Below are positions 30,483 through 41,648 of a stretch of DNA of 64,000 nt, piece by piece. The position numbers and the translations under genes were made by a program. Position 1 is the first letter of the stretch. Each line of letters starts with the position of its first letter. Below the pieces are notes generated by a model. That model saw only the letters and a program-made list of their open reading frames with translations, did not search any database and was not told the DNA's origin. The stretch is from Talinum fruticosum. Lineage: Eukaryota > Streptophyta > Magnoliopsida > Caryophyllales > Talinaceae. The DNA lies in NCBI GenBank assembly GCA_021018815.1, contig JAITYX010000026.1:4650001-4714000 (forward strand), in the 5' to 3' direction.

Positions 30483-31320
30483 AATGGATCACTTTGTTCC
30501 ATGTAATAAAACCAATGATGCAACTCATGTGGCTGATTTATACTTCAAGGAGATTGTGAGGCTTCATCGTATACCAAAATCCATAGTTTAGCATCCTCAA
30601 ACGGATGGGCAAACGAAAGTTACAAACCGGACGTTGGGTGTGCTACTAAAGGCCTTGATTAGAACCAACGTCAAAGCTTAGGACCAACTCCTAGCTCGTG
30701 CTGAGTTTGGCTATAATGGCGCTCCAAGCAAAACCATAGGAATGAGCCCTTTCAAAGTGGTCTATGGAGTTGAACCTTTGACTCCTCTTAACCTAGCAAC
30801 AAGGGGATTGGATGAGAAACCCAGCATGGAGGCTGCCAAAAGAGTCCATGAAATCCAGAGAATGCATGAGAAAGTGAAAGTAAAGACCGAGCAAACCAAT
30901 GACGCTTACAAACAAAGAGTTGACAAGGGCAAAATGAGGAAGGTTTTCCAGCTAGGAGATCTTGTTTGGGTACATTTAAGGAAGGAGCATTTCCCTTCCA
31001 AAAAGAAGAGCAAACTAATGCCTAGGGCTGATGGACCATTTGAAGTATTGGAGAGGATCAATGAAAATGCCTACAAGATTGATCTACCCGGTGAGTATGA
31101 AGTTTCCGTAAGCTTTAATGTTACTGATTTATCTCCCTATTTTGAGGATGACACACTAGAGAATTTTAGGGCAACATTCTTCCTTACAAGGGGAGAATGA
31201 TGGAGAGTCCCATCCAAACTAAACTACCAAGAGTCATAGGCTATTGCCAAAGTTACAAGAGGAGATAAGCTTGTTTGGAGATAAGCTTTGGGCACCAAAA
31301 ACTACTATTCTAGTCTAAGT
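30483..31320 (+). pseudogene. Integrase of element B, third piece with LTR-encoded tail
   Basis: It picks up at [20 protein letters not shown] and loses the DRDSKF...WKKLG part: after KSIV it passes to a stop and HPQTDGQTKVTNRTLG. The second catalytic Asp is therefore missing and Glu is mutated to Lys (TKV). A TAG at about 30678 replaces Trp. The C-terminal module from 30742 is uninterrupted (PFEVLERINENAYKIDLPGE, SVSFNVTDLSPYFEDD). The frame then shifts near the PPT. The homologous tail LWAPKTTILV ends in a stop at about 31316. Confidence 0.8.
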
Positions 31321-31456
31321 AGTACAAGTTGAACCAGGGCCTTGAGAGCCGTGAAAACTGTCCTTCCATGACAATTAGTACATAAATAATTGATGCTTAA
31401 GAGTTGAAGTAAAAATAATCGGCAAAGGAGGTCCAAAACACCTAAAAGCCAAAAGT
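31198..31456 (+). mobile_element. 3' LTR of element B, truncated
   Basis: It starts TGATGGAGAGTCCC after the purine tract AAGGGGAGAA and contains the tail-coding part and GGTCCAAAACACC. At about 31452-31457 it passes to minus-strand integrase of element C through the shared string CCAAAA. The rest of the LTR is not found right of C. Confidence 0.8.
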
Positions 31457-32960
31457 AGTGCTCCCTTAGCATGCTTGCGGTTTTGTTTACACCAAAGTGG
31501 CCAGCCAAGGCTCCATTATGAACTTCTCGGATCAATAACTCTCTAGTGCCACAACGTGGTATGCATAGCCGAGTGCCCTTGAAAAGATAGCCATCTTGGA
31601 CTAAGAACTCTCACTTAAGATGTTTTTAGCAATCATGAAACAACTCACCAAGATCTTGATCATTAGAATACAAGGACTTTAAATGCTCAAAACCAAGAAC
31701 TTGAGTTTGTAATTGAAATAGCAAGAGATACCTCCTTGATAGTGCATCCGCCCCTTTGTTCAACTTGCCCGATTCGTGCTTAATGGTAAAATGGAAAGTT
31801 TGCAAATACTCCACCCATTTTTCATGCCTTAGATTGAGTTTGTGTTGACCTTGGATGTACTTCAAAGCCTCATGATGTGAATGCAAAATGAATTCGTTGG
31901 CTACAAGATAATGACTCCAATGTTCCAAAGATCTCACAATAGCATAGAACTCCTTATCATAAGTTGAGTACTTCCTCCTTCACTCACAAAGCTTCTCACT
32001 AAAGAAGGCTATAAGCCACCCTTCTTGAGAGAGAATTCCCCAATGCCTACTCTGGAGGCATCACATTCCACCTCAAAAATCTTGTCAAAACTAGGCAAGG
32101 CTAGAACCAGGTGCTTGCGTGAGCTTGAGTTTGATGGTTTCGAAAGCCTCTTGGGCCTTATCATTCCACTTGAATGCACTCCCCTTTAGCACCTCGATCA
32201 TGGGAGCCGTGATGGTGCTAAAGTTTTTAATGAACCTCCGGTAAAAAGAGGCTAACCCATGAAAACTTCGCATGTTATGAATGCTTGTGGGAATCGGTCA
32301 TGATTTTATGGCTTCCACCTTACTCTCATCTACCTTCGTGCCATGAGCCATGACAATGTATCCAAGAAAAGTGACTTCCGAGGCAAAGAAGGTACACTTT
32401 TGAAGATTGCCAAAGAGCTTTTCTACTTCCAATAGTTCAAGAACTTGTTTGAGATGTTCCTCCTCACTTCGGCTATACACCAATACATCATCAAAGTATA
32501 CTAAAACAAACTTGCCAAGAAAAGCCCTAAACACTTGGTTCATGAGCTTCATTAAAGTGCTAGGTGCGTTGGACTATCCAAATGGCATTACAAGCCACTC
32601 ATACAATCCTCCCTTAGTATTGAATGTCGTTTTCCACCTATCCCCTTTTCGGATCCGGATTTGATAATATCCACTTCTTAAGTCCACCTTAGAGAACACT
32701 TGTGAACCATGGAGCTCATCAAGCATATCCTCAAGTCTAGGTGTGGGATGCCTATACTTGATAGTGATCTTGTTTATAGCACGACTATCCACACACATCC
32801 TCATGGATCCATCCTTCTTAGGTACCAAAAGAGTAGGCACGAGCACATGGACTGCTACTTTCCTTACAAGGCCTTTAGCCACCAACTCATCAACTTGCCT
32901 TTAGACTTCTTAAGCATCTTTAGGATTCATCCTATATGCAGGTTTGTTGGGTGAAATGGC
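31457..32960 (-). pseudogene. RT, RNase H and integrase start of element C
   Basis: In element order: RT with [44 protein letters not shown] (near 32495), [20 protein letters not shown] and the connection [20 protein letters not shown]. RNase H follows with RSLEHWSHYLVANEFILHSH and KGADALSRRY. Only the integrase zinc-region start IREVHNGALAGHFGVNK to EHYFW is left. The integrase core and the 3' LTR are missing at the junction with B. Frames change between RT and RNase H, and stops are scattered. Confidence 0.8.
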
Positions 32961-33782
32961 TCCCAAAATGAGGTCTATGTGGTGTTGAATGGTTCTTTGT
33001 GGAGGTAAGCCAAGAGGGATTTCGTCCGGAAAGACATGGGCCAATCTGGATAGTAGGTTTTTGGCTAGAGGATGTAAGTCTTGGGGAGGGATTTCGGGTT
33101 CATTTGGGGACAGTAGGATGAGCTCTTGCATGGGTCTAAATTCATGTTATTTTGCTTTGAGAAGCGACTCTCCCAATGTGAGAAGGAGGTTAGTTTGAAT
33201 GGGGGTCTTTTGTGGTTTTGTTTTTGAGTAGGCTTGGGGATAGGGGGCTAAGGTGATCTTCTTTCCATCGTCGGTGAAAGTATAAGTGTTCATGAACCCA
33301 TCATGCATAACTTTTCTATCAAACAGGCAAGGTCTCCCAAGTAACAAATGACAAGCATTCATAGGGATAATATCACACCATAACTCATCATGATAATTCT
33401 TGCGAATACTAAATGAAATATGACATCTAGAATTGACTTGGAGGCCTTTACCTTGGTTTATCCATTGAATTTTGTAGGGATGAGGATGCACTAAAGCAAG
33501 AAGTCCAAGCTTTTCTACCATAGTTAAGGCGGCTACGTTTGTGCAACTTCCTCCATCCACAATAATAGAGCAAACCTTGCCTTGCACCATGCCTCTACTA
33601 TGGAATATGTTCCCACGTTGCTCTTCCTTGGACTCCTTGAACCCTCTCAAAGCCCTTCTCAAGACCAAAAGTTCTCCTTCATCCGCCTCCTCTACCACTT
33701 CCTCTATTTCATCCACCAAGTAGAGTTCCTTCTCGGTCTCCTCTTTTTCAATGTATTGTTCTTGGAATTCCACCAAAGTCAC
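32961..33782 (-). pseudogene. Protease and linker of element C
   Basis: A long clean stretch of 211 codons (33782-33147) has the acidic spacer, CSIIVDGGSCTNVAALTMVE, HPHPYKIQWINQGKGLQVNS, HLLLGRPCLFDRKVMHDGF and the start of the linker. The rest of the linker ([19 protein letters not shown]) is in another frame. It is the longest intact protease reading in the window, with the active-site Asp present. Confidence 0.8.
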
Positions 33783-34718
33783 TACCCTCCTATTAGGACA
33801 TTACGAGGCAAAGTGTCCTAGGCCATAACACTTGAAACACCTCCGTGGGTTTGATTTAGGAGCGGGTTTGGGCACATTTGGGGTAGGAATGGGTGTAGGT
33901 TGTTTTGGGGAGCTAGGGGTTTTTGTGGGATCGGCTGAGAACTCCCCTTATCAAAGGGTTGGCTCTTTTGTGGAAAGGGTTTGGGCATGTCTCTTTTGAC
34001 AAATCGGTGCTTCCTTTATTGTTCAACTTTGTCCGCAAATGAAACACCTCATCAAAAGTGGAGAATTGTTGCAATTTCACCACTTGAGCATACTTTGCAT
34101 CTAAGCCTCCAAGGTACCTCACTATTGTTTGATCCTCATTTTCTTGAATGTCACACTTAATGAGCAACCTCTCAAACTCACGATCTGTATTCCTCCACGC
34201 TCATACTTCCTTGTTGTAGGTTATGGAGTTGGGAATAACTATCTTGGATGTAGGTTGGGGGCAAGAATCGAGCCTTGAGTTTTGATCTCACTTTCTCCCA
34301 ACTTCTAATCTTGGATTTTCTTTCTCTTAATCATTTATGCACCAAGTTCTCCCACCATGTAGTCAAATATGCTTTCCATGGTTCTTAGCCAATCTAAGAA
34401 TTCATCCGAGTTTATGTGGCCTTCAAACTCCGAAATTTCCACCTTGAAGTTATGGGAATGATGTTTTGCACGCCTAGAACCTCGCCTTGGTCTCCTTTCA
34501 CTAGGCTCATCCAAAGAAGCAAATGGGTTATCTTCTTCATCCTCTTCGTTGGAACTATAAGTAAGCCGAGGAGGAGGGGATATACTCCTCAATTGATCTC
34601 GCTTGTCCCTCATGGATTGCCCAAGTTATTTACGCAAGTAATCGTTTTGGCTACGGAGTTCATTTGTTTCCTTCATCAATTTCTCAAACCTTTCTTCCAA
34701 AGACATGCTAGCACTCAT
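33783..34718 (-). pseudogene. gag of element C
   Basis: Gag starts at 34718 (MSASMSLEERFEKLMKETNE). A charged N-terminus with DKRDQLRSISPPPRLTYSSN and an EFLDWLRTMESIFDY core follow. About 60 codons of the core then look deleted near 34360. LIKCDIQENEDQTIVRYLGG and the zinc knuckle CFKCYGLGHFAS-C (33797-33838) follow, with a stop replacing the residue before the last Cys. Frameshifts occur near 34060 and 34190. Confidence 0.75.
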
Positions 34719-34818
34719 GTTGAGAACCGGGATTTTTGTGGGTTTCTAGCTATTTGTAGCTAAGGGTTTTGGGACGTGTTTAGGGATTGGCAACAATTCA
34801 ACCAGGGGAACGGAACTT

Positions 34819-34833
34819 GCTCGATACCAAAGT
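34819..34833 (-). other. Primer binding site of element C
   Basis: GCTCGATACCAAAGT on the plus strand lies immediately left of the LTR boundary and complements a TGGTATCGAGC-type site. Confidence 0.8.
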
Positions 34834-35768
34834 TGATGTATAGCCAAAGTAAGAAGCCGAGGGAAAGGGGAGAAGCTAGTGAACGGTAAAGAGAGGGATA
34901 GAATGAGTGCTTGCTAAGAATGAAACAAAGATAAAACCAAGCTCCTTGCAGATATAGTCACACCACCACAAGAACCTTGAGGCACCAAAAGACGAAGCTA
35001 GATACGTAAGACAGCACTAGCTAGGCTTTCGGACTCAATCGAGCACCACTAACCATGCCAAGCTTAGATATAGTAATTGAGAATTTTAAAGGGGAAGAGC
35101 ATTCACTTGCTCGGTTTCCATTCAATATCAAAGTTGTCCATTACAATCGATTACAAGTAGTATATGTAATGCTCAAAGATTAAGCTAAGCATAATCTAAA
35201 GGCTAAGAGTATATGTACAAGGCCAAAGGCCTAGATTACTCTATAGCTAACCCCTTCTCTAAGCTAGTTATGAGAACATGTGGCCGGAATTGAATAGTGA
35301 TTCTCTACCAAGTATTTGCTTGCCCCTTGTCCAAGCTTGATTGTGGTTGGTCCAACACATGATTCCTCCCACTAATGGTAGTGCTCTTTGACTTCTCTAG
35401 AATCTTCTTCATGTTAACAATGTATTCCTCAACTTGATAATTCACTTAAATGTCCCGAGCATGGACCTTTTGGTTATTGAAGTCACCCAACCATATTGCA
35501 CCTAAAATGCCCAGTTTAGGCTTTTAGGTGTTTTGGACCTCCATTTGTTGCTTGTTTTTGCCTCAACTCCTAAGCATGATTTATTTATGTACCGTCATGA
35601 AAGGACAATTCTTATCACCCTCTAAGCTCTAATTCATCTTGCATAAGTTGGACCAGAATGGTAGTCTTAGGCGCCCAAAGTTGATCTTGATACAAGTTGA
35701 GCTCTTCTTTTAACATTGTCAATAGTCCATGGCTCTTGGTGTTTTGATTTACATGGGAATCTCCATCA
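34834..35768 (-). mobile_element. 5' LTR of element C
   Basis: It runs from TGATGTATAGCCAAAG to CTCCATCA, 935 bp. It is near-identical in layout to the solo LTR 21602-22524 and has no ~177-bp repeats. The right flank is GCTCG; no partner TSD exists because C's 3' end is truncated. Confidence 0.85.
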
Positions 35769-36264
35769 GCTCGGTATCATGACTATTGCAATCTATCCTA
35801 AGAAGAAGTTTTGAAGCAACAAAGGCCTAATCATGATATGTCGTGGGTGAAGTTATTCCAAGGAGGAGGTCAAATGGAGGAATGCTTATTGGAGACATGT
35901 GAAGTTCTAGAGTCCTTGATCATGGGGAAGGAACTTGCATGCTGGCCTAGTGAGAGCAAGTGGAGTACTACCCAATGACTTGGTAAGGAACATTCTACAC
36001 ATTTTGGAATTTGCAACTTTGAGGCTACTCCGGTCGGATTATGGGAAGTCATGAGTCCTACCCTACAACTTGAGCTACCCATTATGCATTGGGAAAGAGG
36101 TTTAGAGATACCCCTCTCATGATCTGTATTATTCCACCCAAGGGGGAGGGAAGCTCCAAGGGAAGCATGTCAACACCAAGAACCAAAGAAGCTACCTTGT
36201 GTCCAACATCCGAGAATGAGTCCAATAAGAATTTGAGGGTAAATTTTTTCCTTCTTGGGAAGGA
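35769..36264 (+). other. Unassigned sequence ending in a PPT-like tract (element N remnant)
   Basis: There is no recognisable domain and no credible ORF. Its last 40 bases (AAGAATTTGAGGGTAAATT ... GGGAAGGA) resemble the end of the internal region of elements A and L. It may be the 3' internal end of another non-autonomous element whose LTR starts at 36265. Confidence 0.4.
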
Positions 36265-36461
36265 TGATGGAGGGAACCCACGGGAGTCAAGGACTAAGGG
36301 AGGTTGATGAACAAGCTTGGAGGTAGCATTCGAATCAAGCAAAAACTGCCCATTTGAAGCTACAAATGGGCCAACATCCAACAAGCTTAACTCGGAGTAG
36401 GGGAAGAACTACGACAATAGAACTTGAGGGCAATTTTTTTGTGTGCAACACCCTTTATTAG
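36265..36461 (+). mobile_element. LTR of element N, left part
   Basis: It starts TGATGGAGGGAACCC after GGGAAGGA. It is interrupted at 36462 by a minus-strand LTR. A plausible right part ends GCTTAGCTATACATCA at 40726. It contains an 8-bp inverted repeat (36348-36355 / 36364-36371). Confidence 0.45.
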
Positions 36462-36840
36462 TGATGGAACCTTGGAGCAAGAGACAAGGATGGGCAAAGA
36501 ATGGTTAAGGCACAAAATCACACACCCAGGCGGAATGGTGAACTTGTGCACGGTTTGGGGGAAAAGAGGGGATAGAGGCCTTTTTGGTGGGGTTTGGGAT
36601 TGATTTTTAGAGGAGGTGGACTTAAGATCCGGGCAAAGATGTGGGAAAAAGAGGAGTAGCAACCAAGAACTCAAACACTCGAAGTGAGGCCAAACAGCAG
36701 CCACTAGGTGCCCGGAATTCCAGAATGACACCCCTTGATTGTTTTTGATGTGGAGAAAAAATAGAGCTTGGATTGAACTCGAACTTTGGGGAAAACAACT
36801 CAACTCATTGGATAATAATGGGGAAAATTTGAAGTGCGAG
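36462..36840 (-). mobile_element. Minus-strand diverged LTR, first part
   Basis: It starts TGATGGAACC and shows, in reverse, GTTAAGGCACAAA, GCGGAATGGTG and a repeat-like unit TTGGATTGAACTCGAACTTT. It is split at 36841 by K and continues at 40033 (GGGTTTGGGATAGGTGAG, TATTTATAG near 40306). Its far end is not clear; homology fades near 40440. Confidence 0.5.
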
Positions 36841-39800
36841 TGTGAGACCCGGAATTTTGAGTAGATTAATTTTATAGTTAAATTAAGCTAAGTATTTATA
36901 CGTAATTTATTTTATGTGATTATTACGTGCTTGTGTGTTTATATAGCTTAATTGATAAGGGCGAGTGCTCGTTTCATTGCTATTAAACGAAATAGAAACT
37001 CGGGATAAACTTATAGTTAACTAGTCCGATTTTGCTCAAGATAATCTCAAAAGAATAAAAAAGGGAGAATGGGATTAGTATTGGGGAAAGCAGGTCGTTG
37101 GCAGCACTCGATGGTAACCACCGAAAAGGAAATGAGGGGGACTTATCGAAGCAACAACGGGAGAAAGAGAGAGACCGAGCGAGGTAGATAGTGCGAGAGG
37201 GAGAAGGCGAGCGAGAACGAGGGAAAACCAAAGGCCGGCGGGCTCCACGGCGAACGGAGGTGAGATGGCCGGCGAACGCGGGAACGGCCGGGGCCGAAGG
37301 AGGGCGAAACCGAGGCCGGAAAAAGGGAAGCGAACGCGAGGGCTGAGGAGGCAGCCGGTGAGCGCGGGATCGCGACCGGCGATGGCGTTAAGCACAAAAG
37401 AGGGTGGCGGAGACCGGGGCTAGCAGCAGGGGAAGAGGAACGAAAGAAGGAATGAACAGGGGGAACCTGAATCTCAGCGAAACCAACAAACCTTCAATCC
37501 CCGAATCGAGGTGGGTAGTCTTAAACTCTAAACTATTATTAGTTTCAAATCCCAAATGAATTTCTTGTGAATATCGAATGTCCGTTTTATTGTGAATATT
37601 GAATGTTGGCTGGGAATACGAGAATGATTGTACCAGTAGGAAGTAGTTAGGCTGAATTAGAACTTGAGATAGTCCGATTAAGTGTGAAGGCTGAATTGGG
37701 ATATTAGAGATTATGAAAATGTTAGATTGCGGAGGTCCAAGGAATATTATCGAAGTTTCAATTAGCGATTAAAGACAAAGAAGTTGTGATCCGGGTGCGA
37801 ATTGCTTAGAGTTGAGTTTACGATGTTTGGAGGGGGAAGATAACTGCTAACATTGGGAAATAACGAGTTGAAGGAAAAGGAGAATATGAGTTTATATTGA
37901 TTGATACACAATTGAGGAACGAGAGTAGAAAGCGAGTGGTTGGGTTAAATTGAATTGGAGATGTGCCCGAGTCCGTGAGATTGAACTAGACTTGAAGGTA
38001 AGTGAAGCTAACCAGAATTGAGTGATGAAAAGTGATTAAGAGTTATACAACTAAGGATGGACGAATAAGAGTCGATTAATAAGAAAGAAACATACAATGG
38101 GAGTTAAGGCAGGAAATGACGAGCTGAGAATGGTAATGTTAAGTTGAGTTTAGAATATGTCTAAGCCTTGAGAATAAATCAAGTTGAAGATAAGCATAGT
38201 GAGAGGAACTTAAGTGACGAAGTGAGATCAAGAGTTTTATAGTTGAACATGGGTAAAAGAAGTTGAGTATAAAGTAGAGACATAAAATGAGGAATTGAGG
38301 TAAAGATAATGAATTGTGAAAAGTTAAAACATTGAATTAGATGGTATCTCGTTTATGGTTATTGTAACTCGAAAAAGTATTAGTTCCTAAACTCATTCAG
38401 TTTGAAAGTAAATTAAGTTAAGGGGAATGGACTTTGGAATATAGAGGAGGAACGGGAAATTAGAATATTAGGGAAATATGCATCCATGTAGATTGATTGT
38501 GGCATTGAAAGCAAAATATGGTGAGAACTACTCATAAGGGAATAGGAGACTCATGCTTGAGTAGAACATGGAGGAATATGAGTAAATGTGAGATACTTGC
38601 ACGAATACTTGAATAAATGTGCTAGCTTGGAATACTAAGTTTCATTATAGAGATGCTTGACACGTGAAGTGATTTGTTTCTAAATAATGCTTAAAAGTTG
38701 GTTTTGAAAACAGTTCAAATGTTAACGCAAAAGGATACTTGTGTATGATTCTGGAGAAATACTTTCGAACTTGAAATGTGTTCTATAAGAAGTGAAACTG
38801 ATTGAGAAAGTGAATTTAGAAGGGTGACACGTGTGTCATGCCTTCTACGATGACAAAGTGATTTGAGATCTTGGTTAGAAACCAAGTTTGACAAGTGATT
38901 GTGATCACTTCGGTTTAAATGAATTTTGGGCTAAGGATTGTTTAGACCGGAGGAAAGAGGTGGTCATGCGTATCGGGCCACGGGGTCCTTGTGTATCGGG
39001 ATGCCCATCAACCGGAGAGGTTGATTCTTTCTCGACGAGGAAAGCGGAGCCTTCTAGGTATTTGACTAGAGATAGGTCTCGGGAACTCGAGTCGGGGTCG
39101 CGCCCGAGAACCGCTTGGTGCTAGTTCAATCGTCACAAGCCCCCGAAAGGATTTTCAGTCTATGGCTGAAAGTATTTGAAAGAAAGTGAAAATGATTCCA
39201 CCTGGTTTAAAGTGATTCCAGTCCTAAAATGATTATAAACCGTGCTTTCAAATGATTGAAGTGTTATGAGCTTTATGTTGCGAATAATTTCAAGAGACTT
39301 CATTGAAAAATATATAGATTTGTATTATATTATTATGCTTTCGCTAATTTCATTATTATGAGTAGTATGTGTAAAGAATTTTCATTTTAAGGGTGTAAGA
39401 CTTCGGTGAGCCCGTGGTTTATTGCTCACCCCAACAAATTTCCCCCTCCCAGTTGCAGGTACTCCTAGATATGGTTGGTTGGAATGCTTGTCTTTGGTGA
39501 CGGTCATGGCTGCAGTCAAGTCTATGTGCTTTATGTTTAGTATATTGTATATATTCAGGTACTTCTACAAATAGACGAGTAATGTATAGTAAGTTTATTA
39601 TATGTACGGAGACCCGAACTAGTAGCTCGACAAGCCGGAGATTTTCTTCATCCGGCAACTTTGATCTCAAGTGGTTGTAAATCTAGTTTTTGCTGAATTC
39701 GTGACTCGGGTTGTAAACTAGTTCAAAATGTGAGTTTTGTGATTGTGAATATACTCGGCATGTGGCCGTTGAGCTGTGTACTCCTAGCATGTGGCTCGTT

Positions 39801-40032
39801 GAGTTTTATGGTGCCTTTCATGCAGGTTTTAAGGCTTTTAGCCTATGGGTCGGGCCATAGTTCAAATAGAACTCTGCCAAAATTTTTAGAAAATCTCTAA
39901 CCCTTTTAGGAAATTATATTCCTTAGCTTTAAGGTGGGTTAAGACAGCTAAGTCAACACCGAGTGAGCCTTGGGAGTTCCTTTGAGGAACTCGGCGGTGT
40001 TACACTCATAGGGTGGGTTTTGGGGTGTTACA
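36841..40032 (+). mobile_element. K: 3.2-kb solo LTR, probably Tekay/Del-type
   Basis: It starts TGTGAGACCCGGAATTTTGA and ends GGGGTGTTACA. The flanks TGCGAG and TGCAG form an imperfect duplication within one interrupted LTR. A GC-rich block at 37140-37440 gives spurious Ser/Pro-rich minus-strand ORFs. A motif with ATTGCTCACCCCAAC and CAGTTGCAGGTACTCC near 39422-39470 resembles the R/U5 part of large gypsy LTRs. No gag or pol is present. J (10291-12987) is its reverse-oriented counterpart. Confidence 0.6.
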
Positions 40033-40726
40033 TGCAGTAAGCTAAGGGTTTGGGATAGGTGAGATTTGTAAGTCAAGTAACTGGATAGAGAGACTAAGCA
40101 CCATAGCATAAGACACACCACCTATAGAGACTTAGGGCACCTAAGCAAGATTGAGATAAGACACACCACTCAAATTCACCAAGGACTTGTTAGAACACCA
40201 CTTAGCTTGCCAAGGCTAAGATAAGCAAACAAGAATTCAAGGGTTAATAGAGCAAAGCTAAACTCAAATTTCAACATAAACTGATTTTTATAAGGCACTT
40301 GAAGTATTTATAGTGCTTACAAAATGAGGTTGAAACCCTTACATCCAATGGTTCATATCACTTGATTACATCTAAGGGACATTAATACAAGCATCTAAGG
40401 AGATCAAAAAGTAAAAAGCATAAAGCAAAAGCAAAAAATCAGCAAACACAAAAAGGTTGAAAACGACTCGTGTAGGTCGTTTTCACCTAAATCCAGTGCC
40501 GATCTTGCTCTCTTCCAACGGCCATAACTTTCTCGATTCTGCTCCATTTTCTATGCTCTACGTCTTGTTAGAACGCTTAAGATGTGTGCTTTCCAGGCAT
40601 ATGTAGTTTGCTGAATTTGACCCAGAAATGAGGGAGTTACGCTTGAAAGAGTGGACAAAGGTCATTCAGGATGCCACCATTCACAACAACCTCTTCCCTC
40701 TCGATTTCTTGCTTAGCTATACATCA
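40033..40726. mobile_element. Right parts of the two nested LTRs around K
   Basis: 40033 to about 40440 continues the minus-strand LTR (reverse TATA TATTTATAG near 40306). From about 40490 the sequence changes to an unrelated run (GGCCATAACTTTCTCGATT). The last ~60 bases, CCTCTCGATTTCTTGCTTAG + CTATACATCA, are a plus-strand LTR end. A 10-bp inverted repeat with an 8-nt loop lies at 40458-40485. Minus-strand RNase H starts at 40727. Confidence 0.45.
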
Positions 40727-41616
40727 CAAAATCAAGCACTTGAGTTTGCAATTGAAATAGCAAGAGATACCTCCTTGATAGTGCATCCACCCCTTTGTTC
40801 AACTTGCCCGATTTGTTCTTGATGGTAAAATGGAAAGTTTGCAAATACTCTACCCATTTTCGATGCCTTGGATTGAGTTTGTGTTGCCCTTGGATGTACT
40901 TCAAAGCTTCATGATCCGAATGCAAGATGAATTCATTCGCCACAAGGTAATGGCTACAATGCTCCAAACATCTCACAATGGCATATAACTCCTTATCATA
41001 AGTTGAGTACTTCCTCTTTGAATCATATAGTTTCTCACTAAAGAAGGCTATAGGCCGCCTTTCTTGAGAGAGAACTCCTCCAATGCCAACTCCCGAGGCA
41101 TCATATTGAACCTCAAAAATTTTGTCAAAGCTAGGCAAGGCTAGAACCGGTGGTTGAGTAAGCTTGAGTTTGATAGTTTCAAACGCTTCTTAGGCCTTTG
41201 CACTCCACTTGAATGCACTCCCCTTTAGTACCTCGGTCATGGGAGTCGTGATGGTACTAAAGTTCTTAATGAACCTTCAGTAAAAAGAGGCTAGGCTATG
41301 GAAACTTTGCACGTCATGAATGCTTATGGGAACCAGCCATGATTGTATGGCTTCCACCTTGCTCTCATCTACCTTCACACCATGAGTCGAGACAATGCAC
41401 CCAAGAAAGGTAACTTTCGAGGCAAAGAAAGTGAATTTTTGTAGATTTCCATGGAGCTTTTCTTCTTCCAATAGTTCTAGCACTTGTGTGAGGTGGTTTA
41501 AGTGCTCTTGTTCACTCTTGCTATACACCAAGATATCATTAAAATATACCACCACAAACTTGCCAAGAAAAGGCCTAAACACTTGGTTCATGAGCCTCAT
41601 GAAGGTGCTAGGTTCA
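40727..41616 (-). pseudogene. RNase H and RT C-terminal part of element P
   Basis: RNase H reads FEVQYDASGVGIGGVLSQER, RRPIAFFSEKLYDSKRKYST, CLEHCSHYLVANEFILHSDH and ALSRRYLLLFQLQ, a 141-codon clean frame. The DASG and HSDH catalytic segments are present. RT C-terminus: [20 protein letters not shown], then YFND in place of YFDD, and [20 protein letters not shown]. Insertion Q2 interrupts RT at 41616; it resumes at 43119. Confidence 0.8.
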
Positions 41617-41648
41617 TGATGTGTAACTCTACGCTCCGATACCACATA
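41617..41648 (-). repeat. 32-bp PBS-containing tail of Q2
   Basis: Element orientation: TATG + TGGTATCGGAGC + GTAGAG + TTACACATCA. It shares the GTAGAG spacer with the tail of Q1. It lies inside the TSD, so it was integrated with the LTR. Confidence 0.8.

Noticed and set aside
36983..37397. Minus-strand Ser/Pro-rich ORFs in K
   Set aside because: Same composition effect as in J; no homology between J and K ORFs at protein level that I can see.
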